The translations under genes were made by a program, and so were the position numbers. Source: Cristatella mucedo (lineage: Eukaryota; Bryozoa; Phylactolaemata; Cristatellidae). Taken from it: 64,000 nt of DNA. How positions within the stretch are numbered: the first letter of the stretch is position 1; each line of letters opens with the position of its first letter. Positions 10,636 through 28,255 of the stretch are shown here, piece after piece. The stretch spans positions 3,600,501 to 3,664,500 of the forward strand of contig WPIO01000023.1 of NCBI GenBank assembly GCA_009760855.2, given 5' to 3'. The notes under the pieces are model-generated. The model was not told where the DNA came from. It saw only the letters and a list, made by a program, of their open reading frames with translations, and ran no database searches.

Positions 10636-13600
10636 GCCAAACTTCTGCAGCTACCTTGATCTGGGTTAATTAGCAGCCGTGGTGTTTCCGTATAAATAAG
10701 AGACCACCTCTCACACGGATAGTTTGTTGTATATGTATGACAAACAATGAAGATGCATCGATCGAAGATGAGAAGATGGATCGATCAAAGTAGAACATCT
10801 ATTCCGAAAATAGCAGCTAAAAAGCTAAATGTTTCACCGTGTTTTCTAAACTATTCTAGCGGTATCTTGTTACTAAAAATCCACAAAACGATGTCCAATT
10901 ATACGCCATCAACAGGAAGAGGTATATTTGTAAGGCTGCCTAATATTGCAGAGACAGGTAAGTGCTTTTAAACTAAAGCATAGGCCGGGGCTACTTCAAA
11001 TACACTCCCGGCTATACCTGATATTTACTGCCGTTTACCTACTTGGGACTTGGCAAGGAATCGAATAGCAGAGAATAAACTTGTTTGTGTGATAACCACT
11101 GCTAACACAGTTGCATGTTTGAGAAAGAAACACAAATACTGAGGAAGTTCCATCGTCTGTGAGGAAATAGCGCGTGCGATTTTACATCCTTCACACCATT
11201 AAAAATTGATAGATATAATTTCCTGGGAAGTTCAGTAAATTAGTGTATGAGATTTAGTTCTTTAGTCATCAATGCCGAACAAACGGGCTACGGCCACCAT
11301 TGCTAAAAATAACGGCTGCGGATTTTCATATCCACACTAAAATTCCGCGAAATTATAATTAGAAACCCATACAGCGCACAAATGCTGCTTCAGCTATTTG
11401 AGCGAATTAAAATTTCAAAACTGGACCCTTCCCCTTGCTCAGAGTAAAAATTTGGTACGCCCTATATCACTGGAAGTACATTCCGTGATAACGCACAAAA
11501 TGATGGTAAAACCAATATTTCTGTAATAACACCTACTAGTTTATAGAAGGCACTTGAAAGAGTATTGGCAGACGTACTACAATCTTAAATGGAAACAGCA
11601 TGCCTAAAAAGTATATTGCAATTGCGATATAGAGCTCATCACTTCGTATTCAAAACTATTTTGAATATGTAACGATATTCTCAGAATGTAGAATTGTGAA
11701 TGTTGCTTCTCTATAGGTTCTGCTCTATCTCTCGGCAGCATGTTATAAAATTGCTATAACAAAGAATCGCTTGTTGAGCACCTTGCAATCTTGCCCAGGC
11801 ATCACTATCGATCGCACAGCAATATTTTTTGTTCTTACATTGGTGGAAAATTTCAGACCTTAAATGTCAACTTTATCTGGTTAGCCAGTGAGCACTGAAG
11901 TATGCGCTACCTCGGCGATACATTCTAGGCTCGCTTCTTTTAAAAAATGTAGGGTATGCTGTCCCTCTCGCCCACGTAATAGCCCAGAATAACCAGGGCT
12001 TTAATCTCTATGACAAACGGCTGCACGGCTGTACATCGATCCATCCCTCCGAGCCTTTCAGCACTTCGGATCCTCTCATCTCCATCGCGACTCGCATTGC
12101 CCACATTCGCACTTAGATAGCAGCAAGAGAGTGGAGATGAGGCTTGAGTAAAGACGACGGTTCAAACCCCCCCCGTCCCGGCCAAAGATGTGACTAATGG
12201 AGTGAGGCTGGGCTGCCCCAACTTAACATTCGCTCAAGCACCCTGTTTGCTAAAATTACACGGTGGCTCGATGGCCCATTGGCCCTTTTCGGGTGGCTAG
12301 CGGGCACTCGGGGGGAGGGGCTGCAAGGCTTACAGACTGGTTCTAGAAGCCTGCATTCGGCACAAACATTCGAGGAGGAGAATCTCCACAGAGCATCCCA
12401 TGCTTTGCTTAGGCGGAGCTGAAGGTGGGCGCGAGCGCAGCGCGAATTCGGCGGGCACGCTCCCGATCAGTTCCTGGCGGGTTCCTCCCCCCCCCAGTGC
12501 ATCCTCGAGGGAGCACTCCTACTTGTAGAGAGAGAGAGAGAGAGAGATGACTCTGAGGAGGTGAGTTCCTTTTAGACAGACGGGTCTGAGGAAGCAGCGC
12601 GACTTCAGCGTGCTACTTGAGGTAAATTCAAGTTAGGGTGCACATTTCTTTTTGTACAGGTTCCCCCGCGTTCTGCGTGGATCTTCAGACTACCCCGTGG
12701 TGAGAAAAATGAATTTGTAGAGGAGCCTACGTGGGGATAACGACTTGAGACAGCGTCAAAGCATTTGATTACGCAATAGTACATTAGCGGCAGGAAAACC
12801 GACGCACGCGCCCAATATGTCGCTGCGTCCAATGCCGCTGCCCCATTTTTAGTGGTCTGCATACCACTCGATTGGCTTGTATCCGAAAGCGAAGTGTTTT
12901 CTCACCGTGACCTGCATTTACCTGATAAGCTGCCACTGCGTTTGAAAAATGTATTGTACTTTGGAGGAGGAGGAGGAGGAGGAGGATTTCGTAGGGGAGA
13001 GACTGCGAAGAAACTGCTTCCTGGGTGTTCGAGTAGCATGACTTACCCTACGACACGCAGCTTTTAACCAGTCCTGCGTTTCGAGCAATCTCGCCTGAAC
13101 CCCAAGAATTAGACTAATAATGCGAGTCCAGAAAACCCGGACGATGTGCACGAATAGAGGCGGTGGGCGGGAAGTGCTCCGCTGTCGGCGTTTCTAAGCG
13201 TAAGCATGCTTGAGTTCGTATGAAATTAAAACTGAAAAATATCTCGTCTTCCATTTGCTTGCTTACAGGACTAGCTGCAGCGAGCAAAGCAGGTCCCGCT
13301 CGAGGAGAAGGACTCTCTCTCTCGTATGGCGCCTCAGTACGCCACCTCGGCCAGGCGCGAGTCAGGTCAGGTCAGGGTCAGGGCGAGGGTCAGGGCGAGC
13401 GCCTAAGCCACTAGGCCAAACCAGCGCGGCATTGGTTCACAAAAGCAAGCAGGAAAAAGGACGTTGCTCTTGCCCTCAGTCACGACGCACACAGTTTCAT
13501 AACACACAGCCACACAGAAAGACTTTTCACTCAAACAGAGCAAGGGCTGTGTTGAATAGGTAGTTGCTTAGCTTCTCTGTGAAGGTCGTCAAACTCGAGC

Positions 13601-13640
13601 TCAGAGAGGCTAGTAACTGAACGCACCGTCTCCAAAAAAT
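10636..13640. other. No gene recognised
   Basis: This 3-kb stretch has no supported exon. It includes GC-rich sequence at about 12140-12500, a short GA run (12527-12547), a GGA run (12963-12986) and GTCAGG-type short repeats near 13364-13400. A 74-residue frame at 10747-10971 ends in a GTAAGT-like site but has no recognisable homology. Confidence 0.5.
12963..12986. repeat. (GGA)n simple repeat
   Basis: An uninterrupted GGA/AGG triplet run lies in non-coding sequence. Confidence 0.9.
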
Positions 13641-13644
13641 TTGA

Positions 13645-13905
13645 AGCTACTGGCACAAGTAATCGACCAGAGACAGACAAGCGGTTGGCACAGCGGGAGG
13701 CCTGATGGTGAGAAAGTAATTGAGATCGCTAAGGCGGAAAAAAGACAATAGAGGGACGTAACGAGAGTGACAGAATAGTGGAAGTCGACGGGCAGAGGGT
13801 TTTATAGGCAGCCAGTGCTGATTGGTGAGCAGTAGTGCAACGTGGAAGCAGCGACTTTTACGACAGATGAGCCGCGTTGCCGAGCTTTGCAACAACTTCA
13901 AGCAT
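13645..13905 (-). pseudogene. LINE RT C-terminal fragment
   Basis: The minus-strand frame reads VALLLTNQHWLPIKPSARR, matching the DLHWLPVxxRI block of CR1/L2 RTs. It continues with decayed tail sequence. Confidence 0.6.
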
Positions 13906-13959
13906 CTTATTGTGCACGTAAGAATATCTCGAATGCGTTAGAAAAGTTTAGTCCATGTG

Positions 13960-14040
13960 TCTGTGAGGGAAACTCTCCTGCGTAACGCCCACATGGTATT
14001 TATGACTTTGTGGAATTACTGACGGAGATACAAACATGAC
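13960..14040 (+). repeat. LINE-B 3' end
   Basis: The sequence contains AAACTCTCCTGCGTAACGCC and a terminal TGGAATTACTGACGGAGATA motif. It matches 56131-56235 (plus) and 36820-36900 and 4605-4680 (minus). Confidence 0.75.
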
Positions 14041-14089
14041 TCAGCAGACTGCGAGCACTAGGCGGAGACCCTATGAGGGCTCTCAGACT

Positions 14090-14580
14090 GCCTAAGCAGC
14101 CGCAGGCTCACGAGTGGTGGAGGGTGGACGACGACTCGGCAGTCCTACCCAAATCCATGCATTGGCAGCATCTGAGGGGGACATCCGTCTACCGCAAACT
14201 GCCACCAGCTGTCCGGCGGGTTCGGAACGAACAATTGCACCCCAGTTCAAAAATAACGCGTGCATGAAATATAAGGGCTGCCGAATGAGTATGAGGGGGG
14301 AAGGCTTCATCCCTCGACGCCGGCAGCCGTCTCGAGGGTGTAGACTGGGCTTGGCCGGCGTGGTTTGGAGAATCAATTGTTCGGTATTGGAGCCAGCAGG
14401 CTTGTTGCTCGGTCGCGCGAACCAACCTGCCGACAGGTCGTGGGGGTGAGCTGTCAGTGTTACGAATGTTTGAACCAGTTTGGCTGTGGTGATGAATAGA
14501 GGGCTTGAGGTGCTGGAAGGCACAGAAGGATCAAAGCACAAGTACAGTTTCGCGTCGTTTGCATGCAAGTGGAAGGCCAT
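14090..14580 (-). pseudogene. LINE RT palm fragment with degraded YADD box
   Basis: The minus-strand frame starts near 14580 with FHLHANDAKLYLCFDPSVPSS. This corresponds to the FHxYADDTQLYLxFDPSxP palm motif with the catalytic YADD changed to HAND, so the polymerase is dead. The rest of the 162-residue frame is decayed and is not a host gene. Confidence 0.75.
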
Positions 14581-14699
14581 GCTTGTGCCTCGCGATTATA
14601 TCGGCAAGAGGGGGAGTATAATTTGTGAATCAAGTGGACCTAAAGCGGATCCGTGGGGCATATAACGTCAAAGGCCCAATGGACTATCACTTTACCTTA

Positions 14700-15960
14700 A
14701 CTTTTAATCAGCATTCTCCCACTGAGATGAGACGTAAACCTGTTTTTAAAAGTGCTTGTGATGCCTACGAAAGGTGGGGGGTTTCAAGAGAGATTTGGTG
14801 ATCAATGAAATCAAAAGCTGCCGAGAGATCCAGCAGAACCCGAAGAAACATTATCTACTGCATGTCCGATTGTCTTGGATCCTCTGCTATCCATTCGCAG
14901 CAGTGCTGACTCTGTTGAGTGATTTTCGGTAAAACCTGACTGAAACTTATTTGATTGGTTTGAAGTTTGGGTATGTGAGATCAGCTAGTCTGCCGCGGTT
15001 CACTCTAGTGTCTTTTATAGGAACTGCAGTAGGGAGACCGAGCGGAAGTTGCTCAAGTTGCTTTTGCTCTGCAGGTCATAGACTGTGGTACATTTCCACA
15101 ATTCTTACGCAACGTCTACCTACATTCTGCCGACTATGGCACATATTTTCCAGCCGTCCTAAGCTGCTACTTTCATTTTACTCACTACCTCAACTGCTCT
15201 CCTGACTCAGCTATGCTTCTCACTTTCTCTTCGTTGCTCGAGATGAAGTTGCTTATACCGAATTCGTGCCGGAAGCCGCTCAGACTTAAAGTGTTATACA
15301 AAACTCTCCTGCTTAGTTTCTCCAGGAACTCACCCATATAATCTTTGTGGAGTTATAGAGAGACAGATATACACATACATATATATACATACAAGTTCTC
15401 CTGGTCCAGTGTACACTTCTTCATAGCCTCAGTAGCATGACAATAGTCTCTTAAAAGATGGTGGAACAGAAAAAAAGGCTAATGACAGGTTTGCTGTTCG
15501 TTATGCACAGCAGCAGTAAATCTAGGCATCATAGAAGAAAAGTAGGTATGGAATCTCGAGGGCTAGTGGTCTTTACAGACTGGGAGATGAATTGAGATCA
15601 TTGTAGCCGGGGCATATTTGAAGGTGGTTACTCAGAAAGAGCAAGGAACGGAAGTTGGAGAGTCGGGAGTTTATGTCTCTTTGGGAAGGATAGACTTAAC
15701 TGATTTTGCCAATAGCACTAACAAAAAGCTATAGTAAGAACGATTGGCCCGATCACCGCAAGGATCGCTAGGTCAGATGCATACTTGAGTTCAGTTAAGA
15801 GGATGGTTGATAGTCGACATTTGCATTTTTGGACTGAATTTGCAGCTCATGATACGGTTAATAGTCATTATGGACATTGACACTTTTGGATTGTACACGT
15901 GAGATTTGGTTGTACTATATTCTTACATAGAAGTTATACCTGGCCTAGGCTATGATGAAT
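14700..15960 (-). pseudogene. Decayed LINE mosaic
   Basis: Minus-strand blocks at about 14760-14990 and 15480-15960 resemble the linker and early RT part of the minus-strand LINE at 58550-60050. They share words such as CAGCAGTGCTGACT and GGGCTAGTGGTCTT-like strings. A plus-strand LINE-B 3' part lies within it at about 15060-15400. The arrangement is a mosaic of insertions, and boundaries are approximate. Confidence 0.5.
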
Positions 15961-16400
15961 TGGTGCGACCTACACATATGCTCACGTGCTAATCGATTAT
16001 TTCAGTCCCTCCTGATGGTTATATGCTCTTTCAAGATTGTGCTTACAATTTCTAGCTTTCGGACCATTTAAGTAAACTATATGCTGTCTTGGCGATGGAG
16101 TAATTTTGCGTAGTCGGAGGAGCAAACTCGTTCAGTACATCGGCAAGCCTCGTGCTGCAGCATTAAACTAATAAGGAAAAGTCAAATGGAGAATTAAGCT
16201 TAAGTGGCAAGGAAGATATTCTTTGCAAACCAATTTCGTATACTTATGGAGAGAAATGCTGCAGAGAGATAGAGAAGTGCAGTAGCATGGCAATATCGCC
16301 CCACTCCGAATCTACCAACATCACTGACTGCAATGGGCTAACCTGCTTTTAGAAACTCACAAAAAACCAATCACTTTACTCCAAATATGAAGTACTCGAG
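15961..16400. other. No gene recognised
   Basis: No protein or repeat family is recognised between the LINE mosaic and the TRIAP1 3' end. Confidence 0.5.
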
Positions 16401-16406
16401 TTTATT
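16401..16406 (-). terminator. Candidate TRIAP1 poly(A) signal AATAAA
   Basis: A minus-strand AATAAA lies about 227 bases after the TRIAP1 stop codon. Position and orientation suit a polyadenylation signal. No transcript evidence is available. Confidence 0.45.
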
Positions 16407-16632
16407 GTGGCAAAATGCCCGAGTTGCAACCGCTTTCCAGAGCATAGATGAGCTACGCACGCATTGCAGGCTCACCGTAGCGCCTGAAGGCAATACTACA
16501 GTGAGGAATGATATTCTGCAAGTACACAATCCTCTAGTAACACTTGGGGAGTCGACGATATAAAAACAAACCCTAGTCTTCAGCGCGGTTCAGGAATGAG
16601 AATAGAGCTACAACAAAAGTGCAGTTTAAGAG

Positions 16633-22085
<5,453 letters not shown>

Positions 22086-22199
22086 TCATACGTCGGTATG
22101 ATCCCGTGAGATCTCCTTCGCCGGCTCGGAGAAGTTTTTCTAAGGTGATAATTTATGGACAGCGGGTTGCTTACTGCCGAGTATAATCGATGCACCAGG

Positions 22200-22245
22200 T
22201 CGAAAATGGCGACAAATGTGCGGGCAAGTGGGGCGGGGCCAGTAA
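22200..22245. promoter_or_regulatory. Candidate TRIAP1 promoter elements (YY1-like, GC box)
   Basis: AAAATGGCGAC at 22203-22213 resembles a YY1 site and GGGGCGGGGCC at 22230-22240 is an Sp1-type GC box. Both sit 155-195 bases upstream of the TRIAP1 ATG in a locally CpG-containing region. A TATA-less housekeeping promoter is inferred. Confidence 0.45.
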
Positions 22246-23035
22246 ACACGTGGCCGTAGGACGGAGCTCCGCACGGAAAAGCCGCGCTTACGTGGTCCGT
22301 GTTCCTTCTGTTCTGATTCTTTCCTGTTCTGCTTAGGACTCCATTCTTCTAGGAATTTTACACTATCAGATTGCCTCCGTCTTGCTTCCTGCTACCTCCA
22401 CTACCAACTAGTCGTATGAAAGTTGCTTGTGTTTGGGAGGTAGGAAATAGCCCTCTGTCGCGCGCCTCCTGGTGAATTTAAGCCTTCTCGATTTTTTCCC
22501 GTGAAAAGAGGCTCTCATGGAACGTATGGTGGATTTACAGTCATGTTGTTTCCACTGCCTTTCAAAGCAATGAAGATGGTATACCCTTGACGGCGCCTAT
22601 TGAACGGTCATTTGTTCGGTCTTGCCTCAGGCATCAGGCTACATGATTGAAGCAGCAAAAGAAAGAAATAAATGTGAATAAAATAGACTAGAACTTGGCC
22701 GAGAAGTAGAACTGTTCTCAGCTTCTTCGTTCAGTATTCCACGAATCTTGAACCGCACTCTCCAGTCACGGTGACGTACGCACCCCCACGATTGAAGCAA
22801 GACTGGGACACGACAGACGGCGTAAACGCGGTTTTAACCTCTCCCATGGCCGCTACTTCCGGAGCTCAATTCTGAATAAATGATAGGGAGTCTTCTCAGT
22901 CTCCATTTCCCTGTTCAAACGCAAAACCCGTAAACAACAGCCATTTACCGGTACTCTCGCTCCGCTCCTCTAACTACGCAGTTTCGTGAGATGAAGACCG
23001 GTTGATATAAGTAGAATAGAATTGACAGCGAAGGG
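22246..23035. other. No gene recognised; upstream of TRIAP1
   Basis: No exon, repeat family or RNA gene is recognised. Confidence 0.5.
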
Positions 23036-23039
23036 CTCC

Positions 23040-23425
23040 GAGTCTTAGCCCATAGATAAGGTGCTGGCTCTTCAGGTCGTGGGTTCGAGTGCTGAAGCAA
23101 ACAATGTTTTGTTGCCTACTGAAAGCGGAGTGATAGCCGCCGAGGTCTTCTGCCGCTATTTATGTGGTTTTATTGAATTGATGACACTGCCCCTGATCGC
23201 TGTACGAGTGGGCTGCGACACTCGATATGGTAAGCAGCCGGGCCGTACTATTAGTGGTTGTTTTGCCAAGGGAGTCGGGGGACTCCGATGGGCGAGGAGA
23301 GCTGTGCTTCGCCCTGCTCCGTGTGGAGGAGGAATAAACTGGTGGTGTTGCACGTCGGCTAGCGTTCTGTGCCGTTCGCGACGATGATTCAGACTACAAT
23401 TTAAAAATGAGGCTGTTGAATCAGC
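23040..23425 (+). repeat. SINE-1 copy split by a ~240-bp insertion
   Basis: The head is GAGTCTTAGCCCATAGATAA, box B GTCGTGGGTTCGAGTGC and body CGGAGTGATAGCC, running to CTGCCGCTATTTA near 23163. The expected 3' end AATGAGGCTGTTGAATCAGC appears only at 23405-23425. The GC-richer segment between them (about 23164-23404) is foreign to the SINE. Confidence 0.75.
23164..23404 (+). mobile_element. Insertion in SINE-1, possible solo LTR
   Basis: About 240 bp not found in other SINE-1 copies. It contains AATAAA (23333-23338) and can be framed as TG...CA (TGATGACAC to GACTACA), as expected for a short LTR. No clean target duplication was found, so the class is uncertain. Confidence 0.35.
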
Positions 23426-24489
23426 TGGCCTTAGTCGTTTATGTATCTACGGATGGCAGGAAAGATAGAACCACGAACGGCGCCGGAAGAAAAGGTGTCG
23501 CCATTGTATAAGAATCGTTATGCGGAATTCAAATTAAGGAAAGACGGCTAATTACCGTCCTGGAAGAGCAAGAGTACACGAGGAGGCTGAAGCTGCAGGA
23601 TCCGTTCTTCCAAATGTTAAGGACTTCAGCTGGGTGGGTCCTTTGCTTACATGCCAGAGTGGGAATTTCGGCTAACACCTGTCCTTCTGCCAGGAGCCGC
23701 ATACGATCTTTGATTGGATAACACGAAGAACATCTCACGGATATAGAGACCAATCTAGTGGCGAAATGCAACTATGTGGGCCAGGTGAAATTTTTCGGCA
23801 GCCCTCTAAAGAGTCTTTACGAGATCCGGTGAAAAAATACGATTTCAAGTGTCCACGTGGCAGCTATGCGTTTGCAGAAATGTGAAACATGGTGCATGAA
23901 TACAATTTTCTGTCACATTTGAATAGCTCCCAGCAGATCGGAAAAACAAAGCTAGTTTCTTGGGAACAGAATATTCATTAGCTACCTTACGCCATTTGTA
24001 AAGTGCCTAGAAATAATTCAGTTCTGTGATGGCATACAAATGTAACATTATTATTGCTCCCTCCTTTTCTTGCTAAACGGGATGAGAATTGAATTGTTTG
24101 TGTTGCCAGCATGTAGTAAACAATCGATTTATCAGTCAAATCAGTAAATTGTTGCACAACGAAGTTGTCTAAGATACTAGCCTATTTCCAGTTCTCTAAA
24201 AAGAAACTTGATGCGAGTAGGGTATTTTAGTATCAATACAGTATGTGGAATAATATTACAGTAATGGTAAGAGGTCGTTTACACAGCTCTCTAAGAGAAC
24301 AAATCACTATCCAGGTGCTTTATAACTCGCAGAGTCCTCCTATCTGTGCATTATATATGGTCAAACGCGACCATTTTCTTCCTCGGTGTCGCTTCAGCCA
24401 TCTATATGCTGCCGGCTCTGCTACGTTTTTTCTCACAGTGCACAGGTGAACGTGACCCAAGCAGACTCGAAACCAACCATTCGATCGTG
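23426..24489. other. No gene recognised
   Basis: Only a weak LINE/SINE tail remnant (about 24265-24330, minus orientation) is visible. There are no coding features. Confidence 0.5.
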
Positions 24490-24580
24490 CTTCCTTTGCA
24501 GCAAATGTGAAGTGCCTGGTAAGAGATTGAGTTATCTGAGAGCACTATATCAAATGTATTATTTATTATTGTTAACTTTA
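24490..24580 (+). mobile_element. LINE-A 3' terminal stem-loop fragment
   Basis: This plus-oriented tail carries AGTGC (24511-24515) pairing with GCACT (24542-24546) around AGAGATTGAGTTATCT, followed by an ATT-rich end. The arms differ from other copies in a compensatory way. Confidence 0.75.
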
Positions 24581-24589
24581 TTCTAGTTG

Positions 24590-25110
24590 ATATTAAATAT
24601 TTGTTGAAAATTTGATTTCGTCCCTGTATACAACTCTACCAATCGTCTGCAGTCCAGTGGATTTGAGCCTTATCCCTCTGCAACGACTTACATATTTTTT
24701 GCCTACGGAAGAGGTTTTGTTTGCAACTCGAGAATGCACACCAGCCTCATCTAATCGCCTTCTGACAGTGCCACCGCTAACTCGCTTGCCAGACAATGTA
24801 TGCAGACTTTTAACATGAGCTTCGGAGCAAAACGGTCCTTTAATGCCTCCAACTTTAGGATGATGTTTTCTACCTATTGATAGCACTGGGGCCGACCCGA
24901 CCGTGTAGCATTTTAAGGGCTCCTGGTCTTCTCTTCTTCACTTTGCATGAAACCGTACTCTTCAGAACTGATAAAGGAGCAGCCATTTGAGCGTACGAGC
25001 GTCCAGGCATGTACAGTGCCATGATTTTATGCCTCACGAAGCTCGACAGTTTGGCGACCTTCGACGTGACTGATGGGCTTTTACTAGAGAAATAGGTAAT
25101 CTCCAATGGC
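24590..25110 (-). pseudogene. Tc1/mariner transposase, N-terminal half, decayed
   Basis: Minus strand from about 25060: a helix-turn-helix DNA-binding region (LSSFVRHKIMALYMPGRSYA, then LKSTVSCKVKKRR), then GGTVRRRLDEAGVHSRVANK. It ends with GRVVYRDEIKFS, the segment around the first catalytic Asp. The sequence stops there, so the second half of the DDE domain is missing. Stops interrupt the middle. Confidence 0.8.
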
Positions 25111-25307
25111 GTTCTCTTTACGATTCTGACTCACAGTTTCGGCACGGTCTGATGAGGGGGTTGTTTCTGGAGGCTCGATTCTGGCCAAAACAGCCATTTT
25201 TAAACGTGCTTTTGGCATCCAATAATTAGCAAACAGAACCAGCATCCCAGCTCCACAACTTTGGAAAACATGGTAATCGAGCAAATCGTGATTGTCCAAT
25301 ACTTGAC

Positions 25308-25309
<2 letters not shown>

Positions 25310-25360
<51 letters not shown>

Positions 25361-25380
25361 TATATACATATATATACACA
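25310..25380. repeat. (TA)n microsatellite
   Basis: A TA run at 25310-25357 continues as TATACA-type repeats to about 25380. It sits just upstream of the decayed Tc1 copy. Confidence 0.95.
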
Positions 25381-25439
25381 CGCAAACGTATTGACGAGGT
25401 GCATTAAACACCGTCTATTTAGTAGCCATTCACTCTCAG

Positions 25440-26740
25440 AGGTCCCATTCACTCTGCGATAATTGCATTAGAAAATTCACTTGCATTGGCACGGCCGTTC
25501 TCGTGCAATGCCCTGCAATCGACTGCAGTAGCCCGGGCCAATGCCGAATCCACTTCAATCCACTGCACAATCCATCAAATCCACCGCAAAAAATCGAAAT
25601 ACATTGCGCCGAGCTCCAGTTTTTATTGCACATTAAAGTGCACCGTGCTTATGTGCCTAACCAAGTAAAATGAAAAAAATTGTGCATCCTCGAATTGTGG
25701 CAATCGCTTGAAATGACCTGGAACACCACAGCAACCCAACATTCCATTGCAAATCATCCTCAAATCGCCATCGCGAATCTAATTGACAGTGCCTAGACTC
25801 AGTTGCACCCACAAAATTTCGCTCCATTGTGCACACATTCTCATGCAATGAATTGCAATCGACTGCAACTGCCCAGTCCAATACCGAAATCCACCTCAAT
25901 CTGCTGCAATCCACCACACAGCGACCAGAGTGTACACTAGAAACTCTAATTATGATTGCACGTGCTGCTCTACTCTTCGGCTATTATGTACTCGCATTAA
26001 CTTCACTGTAATTGCCTCGGCAATTCTGCAGCAATGCACTGCAATCGGCTGCAACTACCCGGGCCAGTAAGTCAAATGTACGGCAACCCACCGAAAAACG
26101 ACTAGAATACGTACACTAAGTTGTAATAGTGATTGCACGTTGCTCTACGTTTTTGTTATTGTGTAGTCCCACGATTTCACTACAATCACCTCGATCATTC
26201 GGCAGCAATTGACTGCAATTACCCGGGCCAATACCTCAATTTACAGCAATCTGATCCAAAATGCCATGAAATCGGTTTCGCAATGCTCCAATTCTTAATG
26301 CATGTTACCAAGGACAGTGGTTAAAGTCAGCCACATCATTTTAAGCAATTGTGCTCGTACAATCTCGGGCTCTGCATGGCAATTTACTGCAACGACTCAA
26401 AGCAGCAATCCACTACAATCCATGGCAAGTCGACACTAAATTGGCTGCACGAAGTGTAGATTCATCGCATCATCATTTCAGTCATCGGATTTCACATTTC
26501 TTGGTGCTAAAAGTGAAATCGTAGGTCTTTCAAGATATTTTGCACGTTAATTGTCAACAATGCACGACAATCGACAGCAATGGCAGGGACCGAAATCCGA
26601 GGCAAATCGAAGTGAAATCGGCTGCACCAAGCTTCAATTCTCATTCCACATCTCCATTCCAACACCTCACTGTGTGCAGACATACTTTCAACCCTTTCAA
26701 ACGATGTAAAATTTGGTGTACAGATCAATTCGAATGTGTA
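25440..26740. repeat. Diverged tandem array, ~175-bp period, about 7 units
   Basis: A recurring TGCAATCGACTGCAACT-like core followed by CCCGGGCCAATACC and AATCCACCTCAATC-like words returns at about 25514, 25698, 25854, 26040, 26205, 26380 and 26560. Spacings of 156-188 average about 175. A second recurring word, a GATTGCACGTGCTGCTCTAC-like segment, keeps the same phase. Units are strongly diverged, with no shared reading frame. Confidence 0.75.
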
Positions 26741-26959
26741 CTATCAGCTAAAAATTTGAGCTCGGAAAAGCTTACGTCTGGTCGTTGTTAGCCTCTGAGT
26801 GGATTTCGGTAATTAATTGAACCCGGCTTTTTACACGAGCTCAATAGTTTACATAGAAAATTGACTCCATGTCGATGGCCGTGTCTACTGTTACAAACAA
26901 AAGCACCCCGGCGGCCTAGTACATCTTACTTTAAAAATGACGAAACTAAAATTTTGACT

Positions 26960-28060
26960 TGCTGTTGATTATCCTAATTGCAATACAAACGATTTTTCTG
27001 GGCACGAACTTGTGGGGTTATTTTTGCACTTCCTGGCTGCAGCACTAGCGTGGAGCTGCTTTTAGGTTACTTGTCTGACATGGGAAAGGCAAAGGATCGA
27101 AATAGTGAAACGAAAGGCCTAATCGTCGCTTATCATAAGATGGACCTCAGCAACGTGGAAGGTGGCACGGAAGCTTGGTATAGGCGAGGGATCTGGCAGG
27201 TTTAACCTTAGTTTTTCAGGGCGGTAACCTAGACGTCTTACCGAGCTCGGCGACAAAAAGGGATGACCTGCGAAAACTGGCTGCACAGGAAAGCACAACT
27301 TCGAGCTCTCTCCAAGGCCTTAGAAGAGGCCACCGGCAAGGCTGTAAGTGTTGATATGGTTCGTAGGAGGCTTACAGAGCACGTATTCTACATAAGTTAG
27401 TAAACACAAACCATTAATTGACAAGACGACAACGAAAATGCCGTTTGCAGTGAGCCTGTGAATACGCCCACTTTACAGCTGGTGACTGGAGCCGTATTCT
27501 ACAGAACGATGAAAGTAAATTCATAGTCCACAGAAATGGCTAGTGGAAGACTTTCGTCAGTTGAAGAGAAGGGAACCACCCAAACTACCGGCAGTCTACG
27601 CTCAGGTACTGAGGTGAAAGTGTGCTTCTTTGGTCTTAAATTGGTCTTATTCACCGAATCAATGAGATTATGGACAAGTGTGTGTTCATGGACATCGTCA
27701 AAAATGCTTTCGTGCCCAGCGCCCGAGCTCCTGTGGGAGAGGACAACGTTTGGCAAATGGATAATAGTGCCAAGCATACTGCAAAGGCATCGAAGCAATT
27801 CTTCACCCATTCAGGCGTCCGTGTCCTTAGTTGGCCAAACCAATCTCAACCCTATTGAGCATCTATGGGACAGGTTGGGGCACTCACTTTAGAGTTGAGA
27901 ACAGTATCTTAATAACAGTCTTCCCCAAGCAGCTTTTTGGTCGGCTTAAGCAGCTGTGGGACTGCATTACTCCGGATATTTACCGAGTCAATGCCAAGGC
28001 AAATAGAGGAAGTTATAAAGAACCGGGTGGTCCGACTTACTGATGGGCCTACCCATCATT
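26960..28060 (+). pseudogene. Tc1/mariner transposase remnant, nearly full span
   Basis: In sense order: MGKAKDRNSETKGLIVAYHK at about 27079, the usual Tc1 N-terminus; SVDMVRRRLTE near 27350; a short block (GSLRSGTEVKVCFFG) near 27600; and a C-terminal block. That block splits across frames as DNSAKHTAKASKQFFTH near 27760 and TNLNPIEHLWDRLG near 27839, the region holding the second catalytic Asp and the final acidic residue. Frameshifts and stops make it inactive. Confidence 0.8.
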
Positions 28061-28205
28061 AACCTTAGTTCAGATAAGAAAAAATATTAAAACGCCTCGT
28101 GCCCATGTTTTGAGTGCAGTTAGACGAAGAGTCAATCAACTGATGGGATAGCGACTTGGCGGTGGCACCTATTCATCCTCATAAATACGTTTGCGTTGCA
28201 TATGC

Positions 28206-28208
<3 letters not shown>

Positions 28209-28254
<46 letters not shown>
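28209..28254. repeat. (TA)n microsatellite
   Basis: An uninterrupted 46-bp TA run just downstream of the second Tc1 remnant. Confidence 0.95.

Positions 28255-28255
<1 letters not shown>

Noticed and set aside
10747-10971. 74-codon frame ending at a GTAAGT-like site
   Set aside because: No homology, no matching acceptor or partner exon, and AT-rich non-coding context.
14092-14580. 162-codon minus-strand frame as a host gene
   Set aside because: Its start carries a degraded LINE palm motif (HAND in place of YADD), and similar fragments occur elsewhere in the window.
25657-26011. Short reading frames inside the 175-bp array
   Set aside because: Frames are not shared between repeat units, so the array is not coding.
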